Shown: positions 31,719 to 42,412 of the stretch, in pieces
How the letters are laid out: every line of letters starts with the position of its first letter
Numbering within the stretch: position 1 is the first letter of the stretch
Assembly: GCF_000973625.1 (NCBI RefSeq)
Contig: NZ_CP007501.1
Location: 1,364,001-1,428,000, forward strand
Direction: 5' to 3'
Length of the DNA: 64,000 nucleotides
Origin: Polynucleobacter duraquae
GTDB lineage: Bacteria > Pseudomonadota > Gammaproteobacteria > Burkholderiales > Burkholderiaceae
Notes under the pieces: model-generated
Seen by the model: only the letters and a program-made list of their open reading frames with translations
Database searches by the model: none
What the model was told of the DNA's origin: nothing
Program-made: the position numbers and the translations under genes

Positions 31719-32579
31719 TTAAGAGGCGGATTGGAGGTTTGGGTTGTCAGTCATTAGGGATGACCAACGGGGTAATGCTTGCATGGCATTTTGCCAAACT
31801 GCTTTTGAAAATACTTCTTTACTGACTCCACGAATGTCTGCCAATTGGCTAGCGATTCTGGGAAGCAAAGCTGGTTCATTGAACTTGCCACCCTCCTCTT
31901 TTAACCAGGCCGGCGGAATGTCAGGGGAATCGGTTTCAGTAACAATGCTTTCTAAAGGCAACTCTTTTAAGAGGCGGCGAATCTGTAACGCTCGATCGTA
32001 GGTTGCGGCGCCTCCAAATCCCAACTTGAATCCCAGCTCAATAAATTGTTCAGCCTGCTGATGACTGCCATTAAAGGCATGCGCGATACCGCTAGGAACC
32101 GTTCTTTTACGGAGCGCTTTAAGAATGGCATCCTGCGAACGGCGTACATGCAAAATCACTGGCAATTGAAATTGCTGTGCCAAATCTAATTGTTTGTGAA
32201 AGAAAAATTCTTGCCGCTGAGGATCGAGACCCTCAACAAAATAATCCAAGCCAATCTCACCAATACCCACAAATCGAGGATCATCTAATGATTGCTCAAT
32301 TTGCCCTTGAAGAACATCGATGTCGCTATCTTGCGCTCGATTAATGTAAAGCGGATGAATGCCTAGCGTGTAGACCAATCCTGGGATTTGATTGCCATGC
32401 TGGCTTGCTAAATGTTTAGCTGGTATCCAATCAGAGGCCTGAACCGCAGGCAGCAAAATGGCTTTGACGCCTTTATCGGCCGCACCTGAAATAATCTCTG
32501 GGAGAGAGCCTCTAAACTCTGGAGCATCTACATGGCAATGGGTATCCACCCATGCAAGGTCTGTATTCACTTCACTCAT
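31719..32579 (-). CDS. TatD-family metal-dependent hydrolase
   Basis: The TIM-barrel metal site is shown by [12 protein letters not shown] at residues 11-22, GEIGLDYF with the bridging Glu, [13 protein letters not shown], and [11 protein letters not shown] with the final Asp. TatD-family enzymes are 3'-5' DNA exonucleases or DNases implicated in repair and apoptosis-like DNA decay. Length 286 is slightly above average (about 260). It overlaps lolD by 4 nt (ATGA) and precedes comEC by 4 nt. Which TatD paralogue it represents cannot be told. Confidence 0.88.
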   Translation of the reverse strand: MSEVNTDLAWVDTHCHVDAPEFRGSLPEIISGAADKGVKAILLPAVQASDWIPAKHLASQHGNQIPGLVYTLGIHPLYINRAQDSDIDVLQGQIEQSLDDPRFVGIGEIGLDYFVEGLDPQRQEFFFHKQLDLAQQFQLPVILHVRRSQDAILKALRKRTVPSGIAHAFNGSHQQAEQFIELGFKLGFGGAATYDRALQIRRLLKELPLESIVTETDSPDIPPAWLKEEGGKFNEPALLPRIASQLADIRGVSKEVFSKAVWQNAMQALPRWSSLMTDNPNLQSAS

Positions 32580-33271
32580 TGTACGAAGGTCTTTAATACT
32601 CCGCGCTCTAAATGCAAAATCCGGTCACAACGTTTTGCGCGAATAGGATCATGGGTCACGATCACAAATGCAGTACCCTGCTCACGAGCAATATCTAGCA
32701 TCAAGTCAAATACGCCGTCAGCAGTTTCGGTATCGAGATTACCCGTCGGCTCATCCGCTAGAACACAAGTGGGATTACCAACTAGCGCACGGGCCACTGC
32801 AACACGCTGACGCTCACCACCAGACAGTTCGCCTGGCGTATGCTGAACACGCTTTGCCAGACCAACTGCATTCAACATCACGCTCGCTCGCTCCTTAGAC
32901 TCTTCATTACTTAAGCCACGAATACGCAAAGGTAGCGCAACATTCTCAACAGCACTGAATTCATCCAAAAGATGGTGGAATTGATAAATAAAACCCAGAT
33001 TGTGATTGCGTAGTTGATCTAATTTACTTACCGACAGTTTGTGGAGATTCTGCCCAGCAAGCATAACAGTGCCGGCACTAGGGCTGTCTAAGCCACCCAA
33101 TAGATGCAACAAGGTACTTTTACCTGAACCAGAAGATCCTACGATGGCAACCTTCTCAGAAGCGCTTACCTGTAAATCAATTTCCTTCAGGACATCAACT
33201 GCAGTAGGTCCTTTGCCATAGGTCTTTGCTAAACCCGATGCACTCAGAATAATTTGATTGGAATTACTCAT
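32576..33271 (-). CDS. lolD: lipoprotein-releasing ABC transporter ATP-binding protein
   Basis: LolD powers release of outer-membrane lipoproteins from the inner membrane to LolA. Walker [10 protein letters not shown], the family-typical [19 protein letters not shown] segment, signature [15 protein letters not shown] and Walker [13 protein letters not shown] are all present. The start is set at ATG 33271 ([11 protein letters not shown]), giving 231 residues as in the family; an upstream extension in frame is unlikely. It overlaps the lolC/E gene by 8 nt. Confidence 0.95.
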   Translation of the reverse strand: MSNSNQIILSASGLAKTYGKGPTAVDVLKEIDLQVSASEKVAIVGSSGSGKSTLLHLLGGLDSPSAGTVMLAGQNLHKLSVSKLDQLRNHNLGFIYQFHHLLDEFSAVENVALPLRIRGLSNEESKERASVMLNAVGLAKRVQHTPGELSGGERQRVAVARALVGNPTCVLADEPTGNLDTETADGVFDLMLDIAREQGTAFVIVTHDPIRAKRCDRILHLERGVLKTFVQ

Positions 33272-34526
33272 AGCGCAATGCCTCCGCAGGCTGAACTTGA
33301 GCAGCTCGGCGACTTGGGTATAAGGTGGCCAGCACAGAAAGGCCAAAAGCCATTAGGCCAACAGTAAGGACATCAGACAAACGAACATCCGATGGCAACT
33401 CACTAATAAAGTACACATCGCGAGGCAAGAATCGTACACGGAAGATGGCTTCAATTGCAGGAACGATCACATCAATATTTAAAGCAATCAGGAGGCCCAA
33501 GCCAACACCGGCTAGAGAGCCAAGTAGACCAATCGCTAAACCTTGCACCAAGAAGATTCGCTGAATGAGTCCAGGACTTGCGCCCATGGTTCTTAAGATC
33601 GCAATATCAGCTTGCTTCTCATTTACTGTCATCACCAGGGTAGATACCAAATTAAAAGCGGCAACCGCAATAATCAAGGTCAGAATGATGAACATCATCT
33701 TGCGTTCAGTTTGAACAGCAGCAAACCAATTGCGATTGGAGCGCGACCAGTCGCTCACCCACAACGCTTGTGGCACAACTTGAGCCAATTCAGAGGCAAT
33801 CTCTGGTGCACGCTGCATATCATCAACCTTCACGCGTAAGCCTGATGGATCTTGCAAACGTAATAAAGCTGCGGCATCTTTCCAATGCATGATAGCTAAA
33901 GAGCTGTCATATTCATAATGACCACTGTCCACGATGCCGACGACTTGTAGTGTTCGCATTCTGGGCATAGCGCCTGCCGGTGTGAGATCACTTTCTGGCA
34001 CTATTAAATTCACTCGATCACCAAGGCGAGCACCAACCATATTGGCAAGCTGTGCACCTAAAGCAACCCCAAAGGCGCCTGGCTTCAAATCATCGATGCT
34101 GCCGGTGACGAACTGCTTTGGCAAATCAGAGACCTTGCCCTCCTCACTTGGAAGTACCCCACGAATAGACACGCCACGCATCACATTCTCACGACTGAGT
34201 AGACCTTGCGAGGCGACCATCGGAGCGACACCTACAACGTGGGGCTGGGCAGCTACCTTCAGTGCAATCGGCTCCCAATTCGCTAAACCATCTGGGGCGG
34301 TAATCTCCACATGAGAAAGAACGGATAACATGCGATCGCGCACTTCCTTCTGAAAACCATTCATGACTGAGAGCACCACAATCAGGGCGGCAACGCCCAA
34401 AGCGATACCTGCAGTGGAGATTCCAGAAATAAAAGAAAGGAAGCCATCACGCTTACCTACCGTCTTGCGACGCTTGGATCGGGTATAACGCAGACCAATT
34501 TCTAGCTCAATAGGGAGTCTCAACAT
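33264..34526 (-). CDS. lolC: lipoprotein-releasing system transmembrane protein LolC/LolE
   Basis: This is the membrane subunit of the Lol ABC transporter. One N-terminal helix ([22 protein letters not shown], with FLSFISGIS before it), a periplasmic MacB-like domain of about 200 residues and three C-terminal helices form the FtsX-type architecture. The family ending QPAEALRYE is present. Only one such gene lies next to lolD, so it is probably a single LolF-like subunit serving both LolC and LolE roles, as in many betaproteobacteria; that is inference. Confidence 0.9.
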   Translation of the reverse strand: MLRLPIELEIGLRYTRSKRRKTVGKRDGFLSFISGISTAGIALGVAALIVVLSVMNGFQKEVRDRMLSVLSHVEITAPDGLANWEPIALKVAAQPHVVGVAPMVASQGLLSRENVMRGVSIRGVLPSEEGKVSDLPKQFVTGSIDDLKPGAFGVALGAQLANMVGARLGDRVNLIVPESDLTPAGAMPRMRTLQVVGIVDSGHYEYDSSLAIMHWKDAAALLRLQDPSGLRVKVDDMQRAPEIASELAQVVPQALWVSDWSRSNRNWFAAVQTERKMMFIILTLIIAVAAFNLVSTLVMTVNEKQADIAILRTMGASPGLIQRIFLVQGLAIGLLGSLAGVGLGLLIALNIDVIVPAIEAIFRVRFLPRDVYFISELPSDVRLSDVLTVGLMAFGLSVLATLYPSRRAAQVQPAEALRYE

Positions 34527-34572
34527 ACTTACAGTTTAGTGAATTAAACGAGCAAACCAATGGATTCTGTAA

Positions 34573-35553
34573 ATGCCACCTAAAATCAGGGGAATGACTG
34601 CTAATTTGACCTCCCAAACAAGTACTTTGCGACGCTTTACCCTGATGGTGTCAGGGGAGGATGCTATTGACGCTGGATTAGAGCGAGATACCCCGCCCAG
34701 CGGACTTCCGCAAGAGCGCTTTCTATTGGGTGATCGACTGCCGATTGCCCCAGTCTTACTATTGGGTCAAAGCGACCTAGCAGTTAACCCAAATGAAGTG
34801 ATTGCCTGCCTTCAGCCAGTCCACTTTCATGCTACCCGAGATCATTTAATCCTCATGGCTCAAAGTCAGATTGATCTGACAGCAAATGAATCCGCCAACT
34901 TGCTACAAGTTGCCCTCCCCTTCATCGAAGAAGATTTTAGAAACAAGGTGTTATTTCAGGGACAGCGTGATTGGTTCATTCCAGCAGGTCCATTTATCAG
35001 TCTTGCGACGCACTCTATTGATCAAGCGCATGGTCGCAATATTGATTGGTGGATGCCGCGCGATACAAACGTGACTGGAGTTGCTAAGCTTTGGCGCAAA
35101 CTCCAAAATGAAATTCAGATGCTTTGGCACATTGATCCGGTCAATCAGGAACGCGAACAACGTGGATATCCCAGCATCAACTCCTTATGGATTAGCGGTA
35201 TCGGCAAACTAGCTGATATTCAGACCCCTCGATTGCTAGAGAATGTAAATCAGCTATATGGCGATCACCCCGTCTTGGTTGGGTTAGCCAAATATCTTGC
35301 AATCCGTCAGCAGCGTGAGATTGATTTCTCAAAGCTACAAAATACCTTTGCATGGATTGATCGTCCCGAGATCATTTGGGACAGCTTGAGAAAAGCGCTT
35401 TTGAGTAAAGAGTTAGATGAAATCGAAGTGATCGATTTTCCTCAGGGTCAAACTCGCCACAGAATCCTCACAGCCAAGGACTTAAACAAAAAGTCATGGG
35501 CCTTCTGGAAAAAATCAGAACCTTTAACTTGGCAAGAAATCATTTCAGAATGA
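34573..35553 (+). CDS. conserved protein coupled to recJ, function unknown
   Basis: I recognise this as the conserved betaproteobacterial gene preceding recJ, sometimes labelled phosphoglycerate-mutase-like or regulator, but I cannot place catalytic residues. The 326-residue protein has no signal peptide or membrane helix. It is rich in Trp (DWWMPRD, WRKLQNEIQMLWHIDP, NSLWISGIGKL) and has a C-terminal FWKKSEPLTWQEI. Its TGA overlaps the recJ ATG as ATGA, so translation is coupled. It diverges from lolC/E across 46 bp. Confidence 0.7.
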   Translation: MPPKIRGMTANLTSQTSTLRRFTLMVSGEDAIDAGLERDTPPSGLPQERFLLGDRLPIAPVLLLGQSDLAVNPNEVIACLQPVHFHATRDHLILMAQSQIDLTANESANLLQVALPFIEEDFRNKVLFQGQRDWFIPAGPFISLATHSIDQAHGRNIDWWMPRDTNVTGVAKLWRKLQNEIQMLWHIDPVNQEREQRGYPSINSLWISGIGKLADIQTPRLLENVNQLYGDHPVLVGLAKYLAIRQQREIDFSKLQNTFAWIDRPEIIWDSLRKALLSKELDEIEVIDFPQGQTRHRILTAKDLNKKSWAFWKKSEPLTWQEIISE

Positions 35554-37295
35554 GTCTTTTTTCTCAGCGCCCTTTTTCTGATCGCACCGCTAGCTGGTTA
35601 CAGCAAAGTGGTCTGCACCCGTTATTAGCAAGGCTGTATGCAGCTCGTGGTATTGATAAACCAGAAGAGCTTTCTTTAGATCTAAAGCAACTACTCTCAC
35701 CAGTAGAGCTAAAGAACTGCATTAGTACTGCTGCCTTACTGGCCAATATTTTGGAGCGCAAAGAATCCATGCTGGTAGTAGCAGACTATGACTGTGATGG
35801 CGCTACTGCATGTGCTGTTGCACTGCGTGGATTGAAAATGCTGGGTGGGCCAGATACCCCTATTAAGTTTTTGGTGCCCAATCGTTTTACGATGGGCTAT
35901 GGACTAACACCAGAGGTGGTAGATCTTGCCGCTCAGCAAACCCCCAAACCTAAATATCTCATCACAGTCGATAACGGGATCGCCAGTGAAGCTGGGGTAG
36001 ACCGAGCTCGCGAGCTGGGAATGGAAGTCATCGTGACTGACCACCACCTACCAGGTGATCGACTGCCCAAAGCCACTGCAATCGTCAATCCAAATCAACC
36101 AGGCTGTAGCTTCCCAAGCAAAGCACTTGCTGGTGTGGGTGTGATGTTCTATTTATTAGTTGCCCTAAGAGCAGAACTTCGCAAGCGTGAAAAATTTACT
36201 GCTGAGACTCAACCTAAGATTGAGAGCCTATTGGATCTCGTGGCCTTAGGCACCGTAGCAGATGTGGCACAGCTTGATCGCAATAATCGCATCTTGGTTT
36301 CCAATGGTCTTAAACGCATTCGCACAGGAGTATCGCAAGCTGGTATTCAGGCGCTGTTTCAGGCGGCTGTGCGGGATCCTCGCAAAGCGAATACCTTTGA
36401 TCTAGGTTTTGCTATCGGCCCTCGCTTAAATGCAGCAGGACGTCTAGCGGACATGACTTTAGGTATTCGCCTATTGATTTGCGATAAGCCCGACGAAGCC
36501 ATTGAGTTAGCTTACGAACTTGATCGTATTAATCGTGAGCGGCGTGTCATTGAGGGTGGCATGCAAGAAGCTGCTCTCGCTCACCTCGCTGAAGATCAAT
36601 TAGCAGGCACCATGGCAGAGCGTTCCAGTATCTGCCTTTGGAATGCAGAGTGGCATCAGGGAGTAGTTGGCATCGTCGCCTCTCGTCTGAAAGAACGCTT
36701 TAATCGTCCCGCGATTGTCTTTGCTCCAGCTGATGGCGCTAGCGGTGAGGAGTTGCGTGGCTCTGGTAGATCATTGACAGGCTTTCATCTACGCGATGCC
36801 TTGGATATTGTTTCTAAGCGTGAGCCTGGCTTAATTCTGAAGTTTGGTGGACATGCCATGGCGGCTGGTCTTAGCATTAGAAAAGGTGATTTTGAAAAGT
36901 TTGACACCGTGTTTCAACAGGTTGCCAATGGCTTACTCAATGATGAATTGCTAGAGCGTCGCCATATTCATGATGGGCCACTAGATCTATCTGAATTCAC
37001 ACCCGAAACAGGCGATCTCTTGGCTGAAGAAATCTGGGGTCAAGGCTTTCCTCAGCCCATTTTTTATGGTGAGTTTGAGATTGGACAGCAAAGCCTCATG
37101 AAAGAAAAACACCTGCGCCTGCAGCTTCGTCCAATTGGAATCGGTCCATTGGCTAGCAAGCCATTTACTGGAGTCTGGTTTAACCATACCCAATCCTTAC
37201 CAGCCAAGGCCAAGCTGGCCTATCGCCTAGTCACTGACCGTTTTCAAGGACAGGCACGCGTACAACTCATGATTGAGGCCCATGACGAGGGTTAA
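35550..37295 (+). CDS. recJ: single-stranded-DNA-specific exonuclease RecJ
   Basis: RecJ is a 5'-3' ssDNA exonuclease in recombination and mismatch repair. DHH-family motifs are in place: [12 protein letters not shown] (DYDCDG at residues 79-84), [19 protein letters not shown], and the DHHA1 segment [13 protein letters not shown] with [13 protein letters not shown]-terminal OB fold follows. The start at ATG 35550 overlaps the upstream stop (ATGA) and gives the family N-terminus; length 581 is typical. Confidence 0.96.
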   Translation: MSLFSQRPFSDRTASWLQQSGLHPLLARLYAARGIDKPEELSLDLKQLLSPVELKNCISTAALLANILERKESMLVVADYDCDGATACAVALRGLKMLGGPDTPIKFLVPNRFTMGYGLTPEVVDLAAQQTPKPKYLITVDNGIASEAGVDRARELGMEVIVTDHHLPGDRLPKATAIVNPNQPGCSFPSKALAGVGVMFYLLVALRAELRKREKFTAETQPKIESLLDLVALGTVADVAQLDRNNRILVSNGLKRIRTGVSQAGIQALFQAAVRDPRKANTFDLGFAIGPRLNAAGRLADMTLGIRLLICDKPDEAIELAYELDRINRERRVIEGGMQEAALAHLAEDQLAGTMAERSSICLWNAEWHQGVVGIVASRLKERFNRPAIVFAPADGASGEELRGSGRSLTGFHLRDALDIVSKREPGLILKFGGHAMAAGLSIRKGDFEKFDTVFQQVANGLLNDELLERRHIHDGPLDLSEFTPETGDLLAEEIWGQGFPQPIFYGEFEIGQQSLMKEKHLRLQLRPIGIGPLASKPFTGVWFNHTQSLPAKAKLAYRLVTDRFQGQARVQLMIEAHDEG

Positions 37296-37323
37296 GCTGC
37301 AATAACCCCCTTATAATCAGGGG

Positions 37324-38428
37324 ATGGAAGCCGAACAACTCAACATTATTTCAAATACCCTGTCCGATCTGCTCACTCGTGAGCAAGCACTTCGGGGGTA
37401 TCTTTGACTTCGAAGTAAAGTCACGACGCCTTACGGAAGTGAACTCCATTCTTGAAGATCCTACTATCTGGGATGATCAAAAGAAAGCGCAGGCCCTCGG
37501 CAAAGAGAAGAAATTGCTCGACGGCGTGGTTGCTACTCTCACTGATTTAAATAGCAACATCACTGGCGCACTCGAGTTATTCGATATGGCTAAAGACGAA
37601 AGTGATTTTGAAACGATTAGTGCGATCGAGCATGATGTCGAGAGCTATAGCAAGATCATTCATGATTTAGAGTTCCGCCGCATGTTCCATAACGAAATGG
37701 ATCCATGCAGTTGCTTTATTGATATCCAAGCAGGAGCCGGCGGCACTGAAGCCTGCGATTGGGCCAGCATGCTCTATCGCCAATACTTAAAGTATTGCGA
37801 ACGCAAAGGCTACAAGACAGAAATCCTAGAAGAATCCGATGGTGATGTTGCCGGCATCAAGAGTGCCACCATCAAGGTCGATGGTGAATATGCTTACGGG
37901 CACCTGCGCTCAGAGACTGGTGTGCACCGTTTAGTACGCAAGTCACCTTTTGATTCGTCTAATGGTCGCCATACTTCTTTTGCCAGCATCTATGTATACC
38001 CAGAGATTGATGACTCGATTGAGATTGACGTTAATCCAGCAGATATTCGCACCGACACCTATCGCGCCTCTGGTGCGGGTGGCCAGCACATTAACAAAAC
38101 CGACTCTGCTGTTCGCTTAACCCACCTTCCCACCGGAATCGTGGTGCAATGTCAGAACGACCGAAGCCAGCACCGTAATAGAGCTGAAGCGATGACAATG
38201 CTGAAATCACGACTGTACGAGCATGAGATGCAAAAGCGTCGTGTAGAGCAGGATAAATTAGAGGCCACTAAAACCGATGTGGGCTGGGGTCATCAAATCC
38301 GCTCTTACGTGCTGGACCAAAGTCGCATCAAAGACTTGCGTACTAACGTTGAGATATCAAATACACAAAAGGTATTAGATGGTGACCTTGATGCCTTTAT
38401 TGAAGCCAGCCTGAAACAAGGCGTTTGA
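37324..38428 (+). CDS. prfB: peptide chain release factor 2, with programmed +1 frameshift
   Basis: RF2 terminates translation at UAA and UGA. The gene starts at ATG 37324; its first 27 codons end at an in-frame TGA (37405-37407). A +1 shift there continues into the long frame ([12 protein letters not shown]). The mature protein is about 367 residues. The anticodon-like tripeptide SPF (RKSPFDSSN) and the peptidyl-hydrolysis motif GGQ ([16 protein letters not shown]) are both present. lysS follows after 34 nt, the widespread prfB-lysS pairing. An annotation that ignores the shift would miss the N-terminus. Confidence 0.96.
37393..37408 (+). promoter_or_regulatory. prfB autoregulatory +1 frameshift site
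   Basis: CGG GGG TAT CTT TGA C contains the internal Shine-Dalgarno-like G-run, the slippery CTT and the UGA-C stop context known from E. coli prfB. Low RF2 causes pausing at UGA and a +1 shift, so RF2 regulates its own synthesis. Confidence 0.95.
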
Positions 38429-38462
38429 TTCATTACCCCCATTCCAGTTATTAATATTCCAT

Positions 38463-40019
38463 ATGAACGATCCAGTGAATTCAACTCCTAACCAATCTAC
38501 AGCCACTGAAGCCGTAGATGAAAACCATATCATCGCCGAGCGTCGTGAGAAATTAGCCAAGCTACGTGAAGGTGGTATCGCGTTTCCAAACGACTTCGTA
38601 CCAACCCACTTAGCAGCAGATCTTCATACTCACTATGACAGCCTCACTAAAGAGGAATTGGCCGCTAAGAAAGTGCATGTCAAAGTGGCTGGCCGCATGG
38701 TACTCAAGCGGGTGATGGGTAAAGCCAGCTTTGCCACCATTCAAGATCGTAGTGGCCAGATTCAGTTCTACATTAATGATGAAATTAGCGGTGCTGATAT
38801 TCATGGTGCATTCAAGCACTGGGATATGGGAGACTTTATCTCCGCTGAAGGTAATTTATTCAAGACCAATAAAGGCGAGCTCTCCGTTGAATGCAGCAAG
38901 CTGCGCCTGCTGAGCAAGTCTTTACGTCCTCTGCCAGATAAGTTTCATGGTCTATCAGACCTAGAAACCAAGTACCGTCAACGTTACGTTGACTTGATCG
39001 TCAATCCAGAAAGTCGCAATACCTTCAGGGCTCGTAGCAATACGATTGCTTCTTTGCGTCGCCATATGCTCGATGCAGACTTCATGGAAGTTGAAACACC
39101 CATGCTTCATCCGATTCCTGGTGGCGCAACTGCAAAGCCCTTCATTACGCACCACAATGCCTTGGATATGCAGATGTTCTTGCGTATTGCGCCAGAGCTG
39201 TACTTGAAGCGCCTTGTGGTTGGCGGCTTTGAGCGTGTGTTTGAAATCAATCGTAACTTCCGTAATGAGGGTGTTAGCCCACGTCATAATCCAGAATTTA
39301 CGATGATGGAATTCTATGCAGCCTATACCGATTACCGCTGGTTAATGGATTTCACGGAAGGCTTAATTCGCTCTGCTGCAATGGATGCGCAAGGTACTGC
39401 TGTTCTAACCCACCAAGGTCGTGAACTTGATCTCAGTAAACCTTTTCAGTGCTTAACAATTACTGAAGCCATCCTGAAATATTGTGGCCAATCTAACAAG
39501 ATCTATGAAGCAGCTCAATTAGAAGATGCTGCATTCATTCGCGCTGAATTGAAAAAAGGTGGTGAGAATCCAGACTCTCCTACCCTCAAGAGCGCCGGTA
39601 TCGGCGCCCTTCAACTCGCTCTGTTTGAATTAGTGGCTGAGTCACATCTTTGGGAACCAACTTACATCATCGATTACCCAATCGAAGTAAGTCCTCTTGC
39701 CCGTGAATCCGATACCCGCCCTGGCATTACCGAACGCTTTGAGCTATTCATTACCGGCCGTGAAATCGCCAACGGCTTCTCTGAGTTGAATGATGCTGAA
39801 GATCAAGCCAATCGCTTCCGTAAGCAAGTAGAGCAAAAAGAAGCAGGTGATGAAGAGGCAATGTACTTTGACCATGACTTCATTCGTGCACTGGAATATG
39901 GCATGCCCCCGACTGGTGGTTGCGGTATTGGCATTGACCGCTTAGTCATGTTGCTAACTGACGTACCCAATATTCGTGATGTGATTTTGTTCCCGCATCT
40001 GCGTCGCGAAGAAGAGTAA
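38463..40019 (+). CDS. lysS: lysyl-tRNA synthetase, class II
   Basis: LysS charges tRNA-Lys. An N-terminal OB-fold anticodon-binding domain ([18 protein letters not shown]) precedes the class II core with motif 2 [20 protein letters not shown] and motif 3 [14 protein letters not shown]. Length 518 is normal. It follows prfB and ends in a strong terminator. Confidence 0.97.
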   Translation: MNDPVNSTPNQSTATEAVDENHIIAERREKLAKLREGGIAFPNDFVPTHLAADLHTHYDSLTKEELAAKKVHVKVAGRMVLKRVMGKASFATIQDRSGQIQFYINDEISGADIHGAFKHWDMGDFISAEGNLFKTNKGELSVECSKLRLLSKSLRPLPDKFHGLSDLETKYRQRYVDLIVNPESRNTFRARSNTIASLRRHMLDADFMEVETPMLHPIPGGATAKPFITHHNALDMQMFLRIAPELYLKRLVVGGFERVFEINRNFRNEGVSPRHNPEFTMMEFYAAYTDYRWLMDFTEGLIRSAAMDAQGTAVLTHQGRELDLSKPFQCLTITEAILKYCGQSNKIYEAAQLEDAAFIRAELKKGGENPDSPTLKSAGIGALQLALFELVAESHLWEPTYIIDYPIEVSPLARESDTRPGITERFELFITGREIANGFSELNDAEDQANRFRKQVEQKEAGDEEAMYFDHDFIRALEYGMPPTGGCGIGIDRLVMLLTDVPNIRDVILFPHLRREEE

Positions 40020-40049
40020 GTAGTTAGAACATCTTCTCCGTAAATCAAA

Positions 40050-40080
40050 AGCCGCAGAATGCAAACTCTGCGGCTTTTTT
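40050..40080 (+). terminator. intrinsic terminator after lysS
   Basis: A 9-bp stem AGCCGCAGA (40050-40058) / TCTGCGGCT (40067-40075) is followed by a T run. It lies 30 nt past the lysS stop and may also serve the convergent OsmC-like gene. Confidence 0.9.
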
Positions 40081-40099
40081 TCGACTACATCAGGAATGG

Positions 40100-40552
40100 T
40101 TAAATAGCTGGATATAACTTCGTGCTCTCGCTATCAATGACAGTCACATTCACCGGAATACCAAGACTCACACTAGAAGATACAGTACAGAAGTCCTGAA
40201 ACTGCGCTAATACACGCTCGAGGTTCTCCAGAGTATTTCCTGGAACACCAATCCGAATCTCTACATTGATGGCCAATATGCGTAAACGGTTTTCTGCGTT
40301 TCTACCTATTTCACAATTGGCCTTCGTTTCGATTGGCTCAGGATTTTGCTTAAACTTTCTGAGCGCAAAGAGCAGCGAATCAGACAGGCAATTCGCCACA
40401 CCCGCCAATAAGAACTGTGATGGCGTAGCGCCTTGTGATTTTCCCAGGGGTGGTGGCTCATCGCCATAAACAGGATCACGCTCTTCGTTGTAATAAATAG
40501 CAAATTGGTAATCAGCTTGCTGAACTAGTCTTACGGAAGGATCGCTACTCAT
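40100..40552 (-). CDS. OsmC-family protein
   Basis: The fold is suggested by the central helix with a reactive Cys (FLLAGVANCLSDSLLFALRK) and flanking strands. OsmC/Ohr proteins reduce organic hydroperoxides with two cysteines. Here the first expected Cys region ahead of that helix has none, and the second Cys falls late (FQDFCTVSSSVSLGIPV), the spacing seen in YhfA-like members. At 150 residues it is a normal size. It is followed on the minus strand by nothing but the lysS terminator. Peroxidase activity is uncertain. Confidence 0.78.
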   Translation of the reverse strand: MSSDPSVRLVQQADYQFAIYYNEERDPVYGDEPPPLGKSQGATPSQFLLAGVANCLSDSLLFALRKFKQNPEPIETKANCEIGRNAENRLRILAINVEIRIGVPGNTLENLERVLAQFQDFCTVSSSVSLGIPVNVTVIDSESTKLYPAI

Positions 40553-40580
40553 AAAAACTCCAATAACTTAAAACGCTATC

Positions 40581-41066
40581 TTAATAGATAGCAGGAATTA
40601 ACTTTTTGACTCTACGCTGGTAGTCTCGATAATCTGGAAAACGCTCTACCAACCAGACTTCCTCCCGCCTTGCTTTGATATCAAATAAGAAAAATAGGCC
40701 AATCGCATAGATCAAGATATAAATGCCGGGGAAGATGAGTAGCCAAGCAATTGCTGCTAAGAGCACCCCAAAGTAGATCGGGTGCCTTACAAATTGATAT
40801 AAGCCATTTTGAATCAGAATGGCATTGTCTTTTGGGCAAGGTAGAGGGGTGAGATTTTTACCGAGATTAATCACGGCGATTACCATGATTAAAGTGGCTA
40901 GCAAGCCAATCGCAATGCCACAAGACTGGAGAATGGAAGCAAGGGGTTCGGATCTGATTAAAAGAGAGCCTTGAGGGCCGAATAAGATCAGGCCAATCAG
41001 AATTCCCTGTACCACCACATACCATGCACCTCTTTCAAAGATCGATTGATGTGGCGATGAAGTCAT
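40581..41066 (-). CDS. isoprenylcysteine carboxyl methyltransferase-like membrane protein
   Basis: The 161-residue protein has four hydrophobic segments and the C-terminal ICMT/PEMT-type signature: GLYQFVRHPIYFGVLLA (conserved RHPxY) followed by a helix and EEVWLVERFPDYRDYQRRV (the E..L...FP.Y..Y pattern). Bacterial members are integral-membrane SAM-dependent methyltransferases of mostly unknown substrate. It lies 28 nt upstream of the OsmC-like gene on the same strand and may be co-transcribed with it. Confidence 0.8.
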   Translation of the reverse strand: MTSSPHQSIFERGAWYVVVQGILIGLILFGPQGSLLIRSEPLASILQSCGIAIGLLATLIMVIAVINLGKNLTPLPCPKDNAILIQNGLYQFVRHPIYFGVLLAAIAWLLIFPGIYILIYAIGLFFLFDIKARREEVWLVERFPDYRDYQRRVKKLIPAIY

Positions 41067-41106
41067 GGCGTGGCCTTATGAAGATAAGACCACAGTCTAG
41101 CTTGAA

Positions 41107-41400
41107 TTAGTACGTTAATGCCTTATTAAAGTGCTCATCAATGCTAGCCTCATCTTGGGTCAACACATGTTGTGCAATCAGGAAAACCCCTGAAATAAAG
41201 CTGAGGCAAACTAGCACTCCAAAAGCATGATATTGATTTAGGCCACTCTGATTAAGGGCATTGAGATACTGGGCGCTATCCAGGGCCAGGTGGGTGGATA
41301 AGCTCAGTAGAGCCAAACCCAAAAATATCTGGATGATGGTTAAAAATAAGGGCTTTTGGACTTTGGGCTTAGCAGACATAGGATTCTCTCGATTAGGCAT
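41107..41400 (-). CDS. small two-helix membrane protein, unknown function
   Basis: I do not recognise a family. The 97 residues carry two hydrophobic helices (FLTIIQIFLGLALLSLSTHLA and YHAFGVLVCLSFISGVFLIAQ) with a short loop and an acidic C-terminus. An internal ATG (MSAKPKVQKP) at 41379 gives a shorter product with a good basic n-region. It is 40 nt upstream of the ICMT-like gene on the same strand. Confidence 0.55.
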   Translation of the reverse strand: MPNRENPMSAKPKVQKPLFLTIIQIFLGLALLSLSTHLALDSAQYLNALNQSGLNQYHAFGVLVCLSFISGVFLIAQHVLTQDEASIDEHFNKALTY

Positions 41401-41529
41401 AAAAGAATCATAGGGGGCTAGCCTACATAAGTAAAAGAATCCCTTTTTATAAGCTTAAATACTTTTTTATCTATAGAACCATCCCTAGAATGAGGATAAT
41501 TAGGTTTTATACCTTAATAATTCGTATTT

Positions 41530-42306
41530 ATGGCTGCCTACAACACTGAAACCGTCCTCACTGTTCATCACTGGAATGACACCCTGTTTAGCTTTACAAC
41601 CACCAGAAACAAAGGTTTACGCTTCCGTAGCGGCCATTTCTTGATGATTGGTTTAGAAGTTGAAGGCAAGCCATTAGTTCGCGCCTACAGTGTTGCAAGC
41701 CCTAACTATGAAGAGCATCTAGAGTTTTTAAGCATCAAAGTTCAAGATGGCCCCCTCACCTCTCGTCTTCAGAAGATTCAGGTAGGCGACCCCGTTTTGG
41801 TGAGCGAGAAATCCGTGGGCACCCTAGTCATAGATGACTTGAACCCAGGAAAACACCTCTACTTATTTAGCACCGGGACGGGATTGGCGCCTTTCATGAG
41901 CATTATTCGTGATCCGGATACTTATGAGAAATTTGAGAAAGTAGTCTTAATTCATGGTGTTCGTTTGGTAAGCGAGCTGGCCTACGGTGATTACATTAAA
42001 GATGAGCTCACTCAAGACGAATATATTGGTGAAATCATTCGCGAGAAATTAATCTACTACCCAACGGTGACGCGCGAGGCTTTTAAACACACTGGTCGAT
42101 TAACTACCGCGATTGAGTCAGGCCAACTATTTAAAGATATTGGCTTACCCCCATTAGATCCAGCAGTCGATCGCGCCATGATCTGCGGTAGCCCATCCAT
42201 GCTAAAAGAAACCGCTGAAATGCTAGACTCCAAGGGCTTCAAGGTATCTCCTAGCCTTGGTCAATTGGGTGACTATGTATTTGAGCGCGCATTCGTAGAA
42301 AAGTAA
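41530..42306 (+). CDS. fpr: ferredoxin/flavodoxin-NADP+ reductase
   Basis: Fpr transfers electrons between NADPH and ferredoxin or flavodoxin. The FAD-binding motif RAYSVASP, the NADP-binding region FSTGTGLAPFMSIIRDP and the C-terminal CGSPSMLKETAEML with the terminal VFERAFVEK are all as in bacterial FPRs. Length 258 matches E. coli Fpr (248) closely. It stands alone on the plus strand. It could supply electrons to the Fe-S cluster system or to oxidative-stress repair. Confidence 0.93.
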   Translation: MAAYNTETVLTVHHWNDTLFSFTTTRNKGLRFRSGHFLMIGLEVEGKPLVRAYSVASPNYEEHLEFLSIKVQDGPLTSRLQKIQVGDPVLVSEKSVGTLVIDDLNPGKHLYLFSTGTGLAPFMSIIRDPDTYEKFEKVVLIHGVRLVSELAYGDYIKDELTQDEYIGEIIREKLIYYPTVTREAFKHTGRLTTAIESGQLFKDIGLPPLDPAVDRAMICGSPSMLKETAEMLDSKGFKVSPSLGQLGDYVFERAFVEK

Positions 42307-42369
42307 AAAGCCTATATACCCAAAAGTAATTAAGTTATCGCTATATGTTTCTTGTGGATATATAGACAA

Positions 42370-42404
42370 CTTGGTAAATTAGTTCTCATAAGAAATTTAC
42401 CAAG
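42370..42404 (+). promoter_or_regulatory. inverted repeat overlapping the ribosome site of the 54-residue protein
   Basis: Perfect 11-bp arms CTTGGTAAATT (42370-42380) and AATTTACCAAG (42394-42404) are separated by 13 nt. The right arm runs into the Shine-Dalgarno AAGGA (42402-42406) before ATG 42413. In RNA, the stem would pair AAG of the Shine-Dalgarno; as DNA it could be an operator. Confidence 0.55.
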
Positions 42405-42412
42405 GAATTGAG

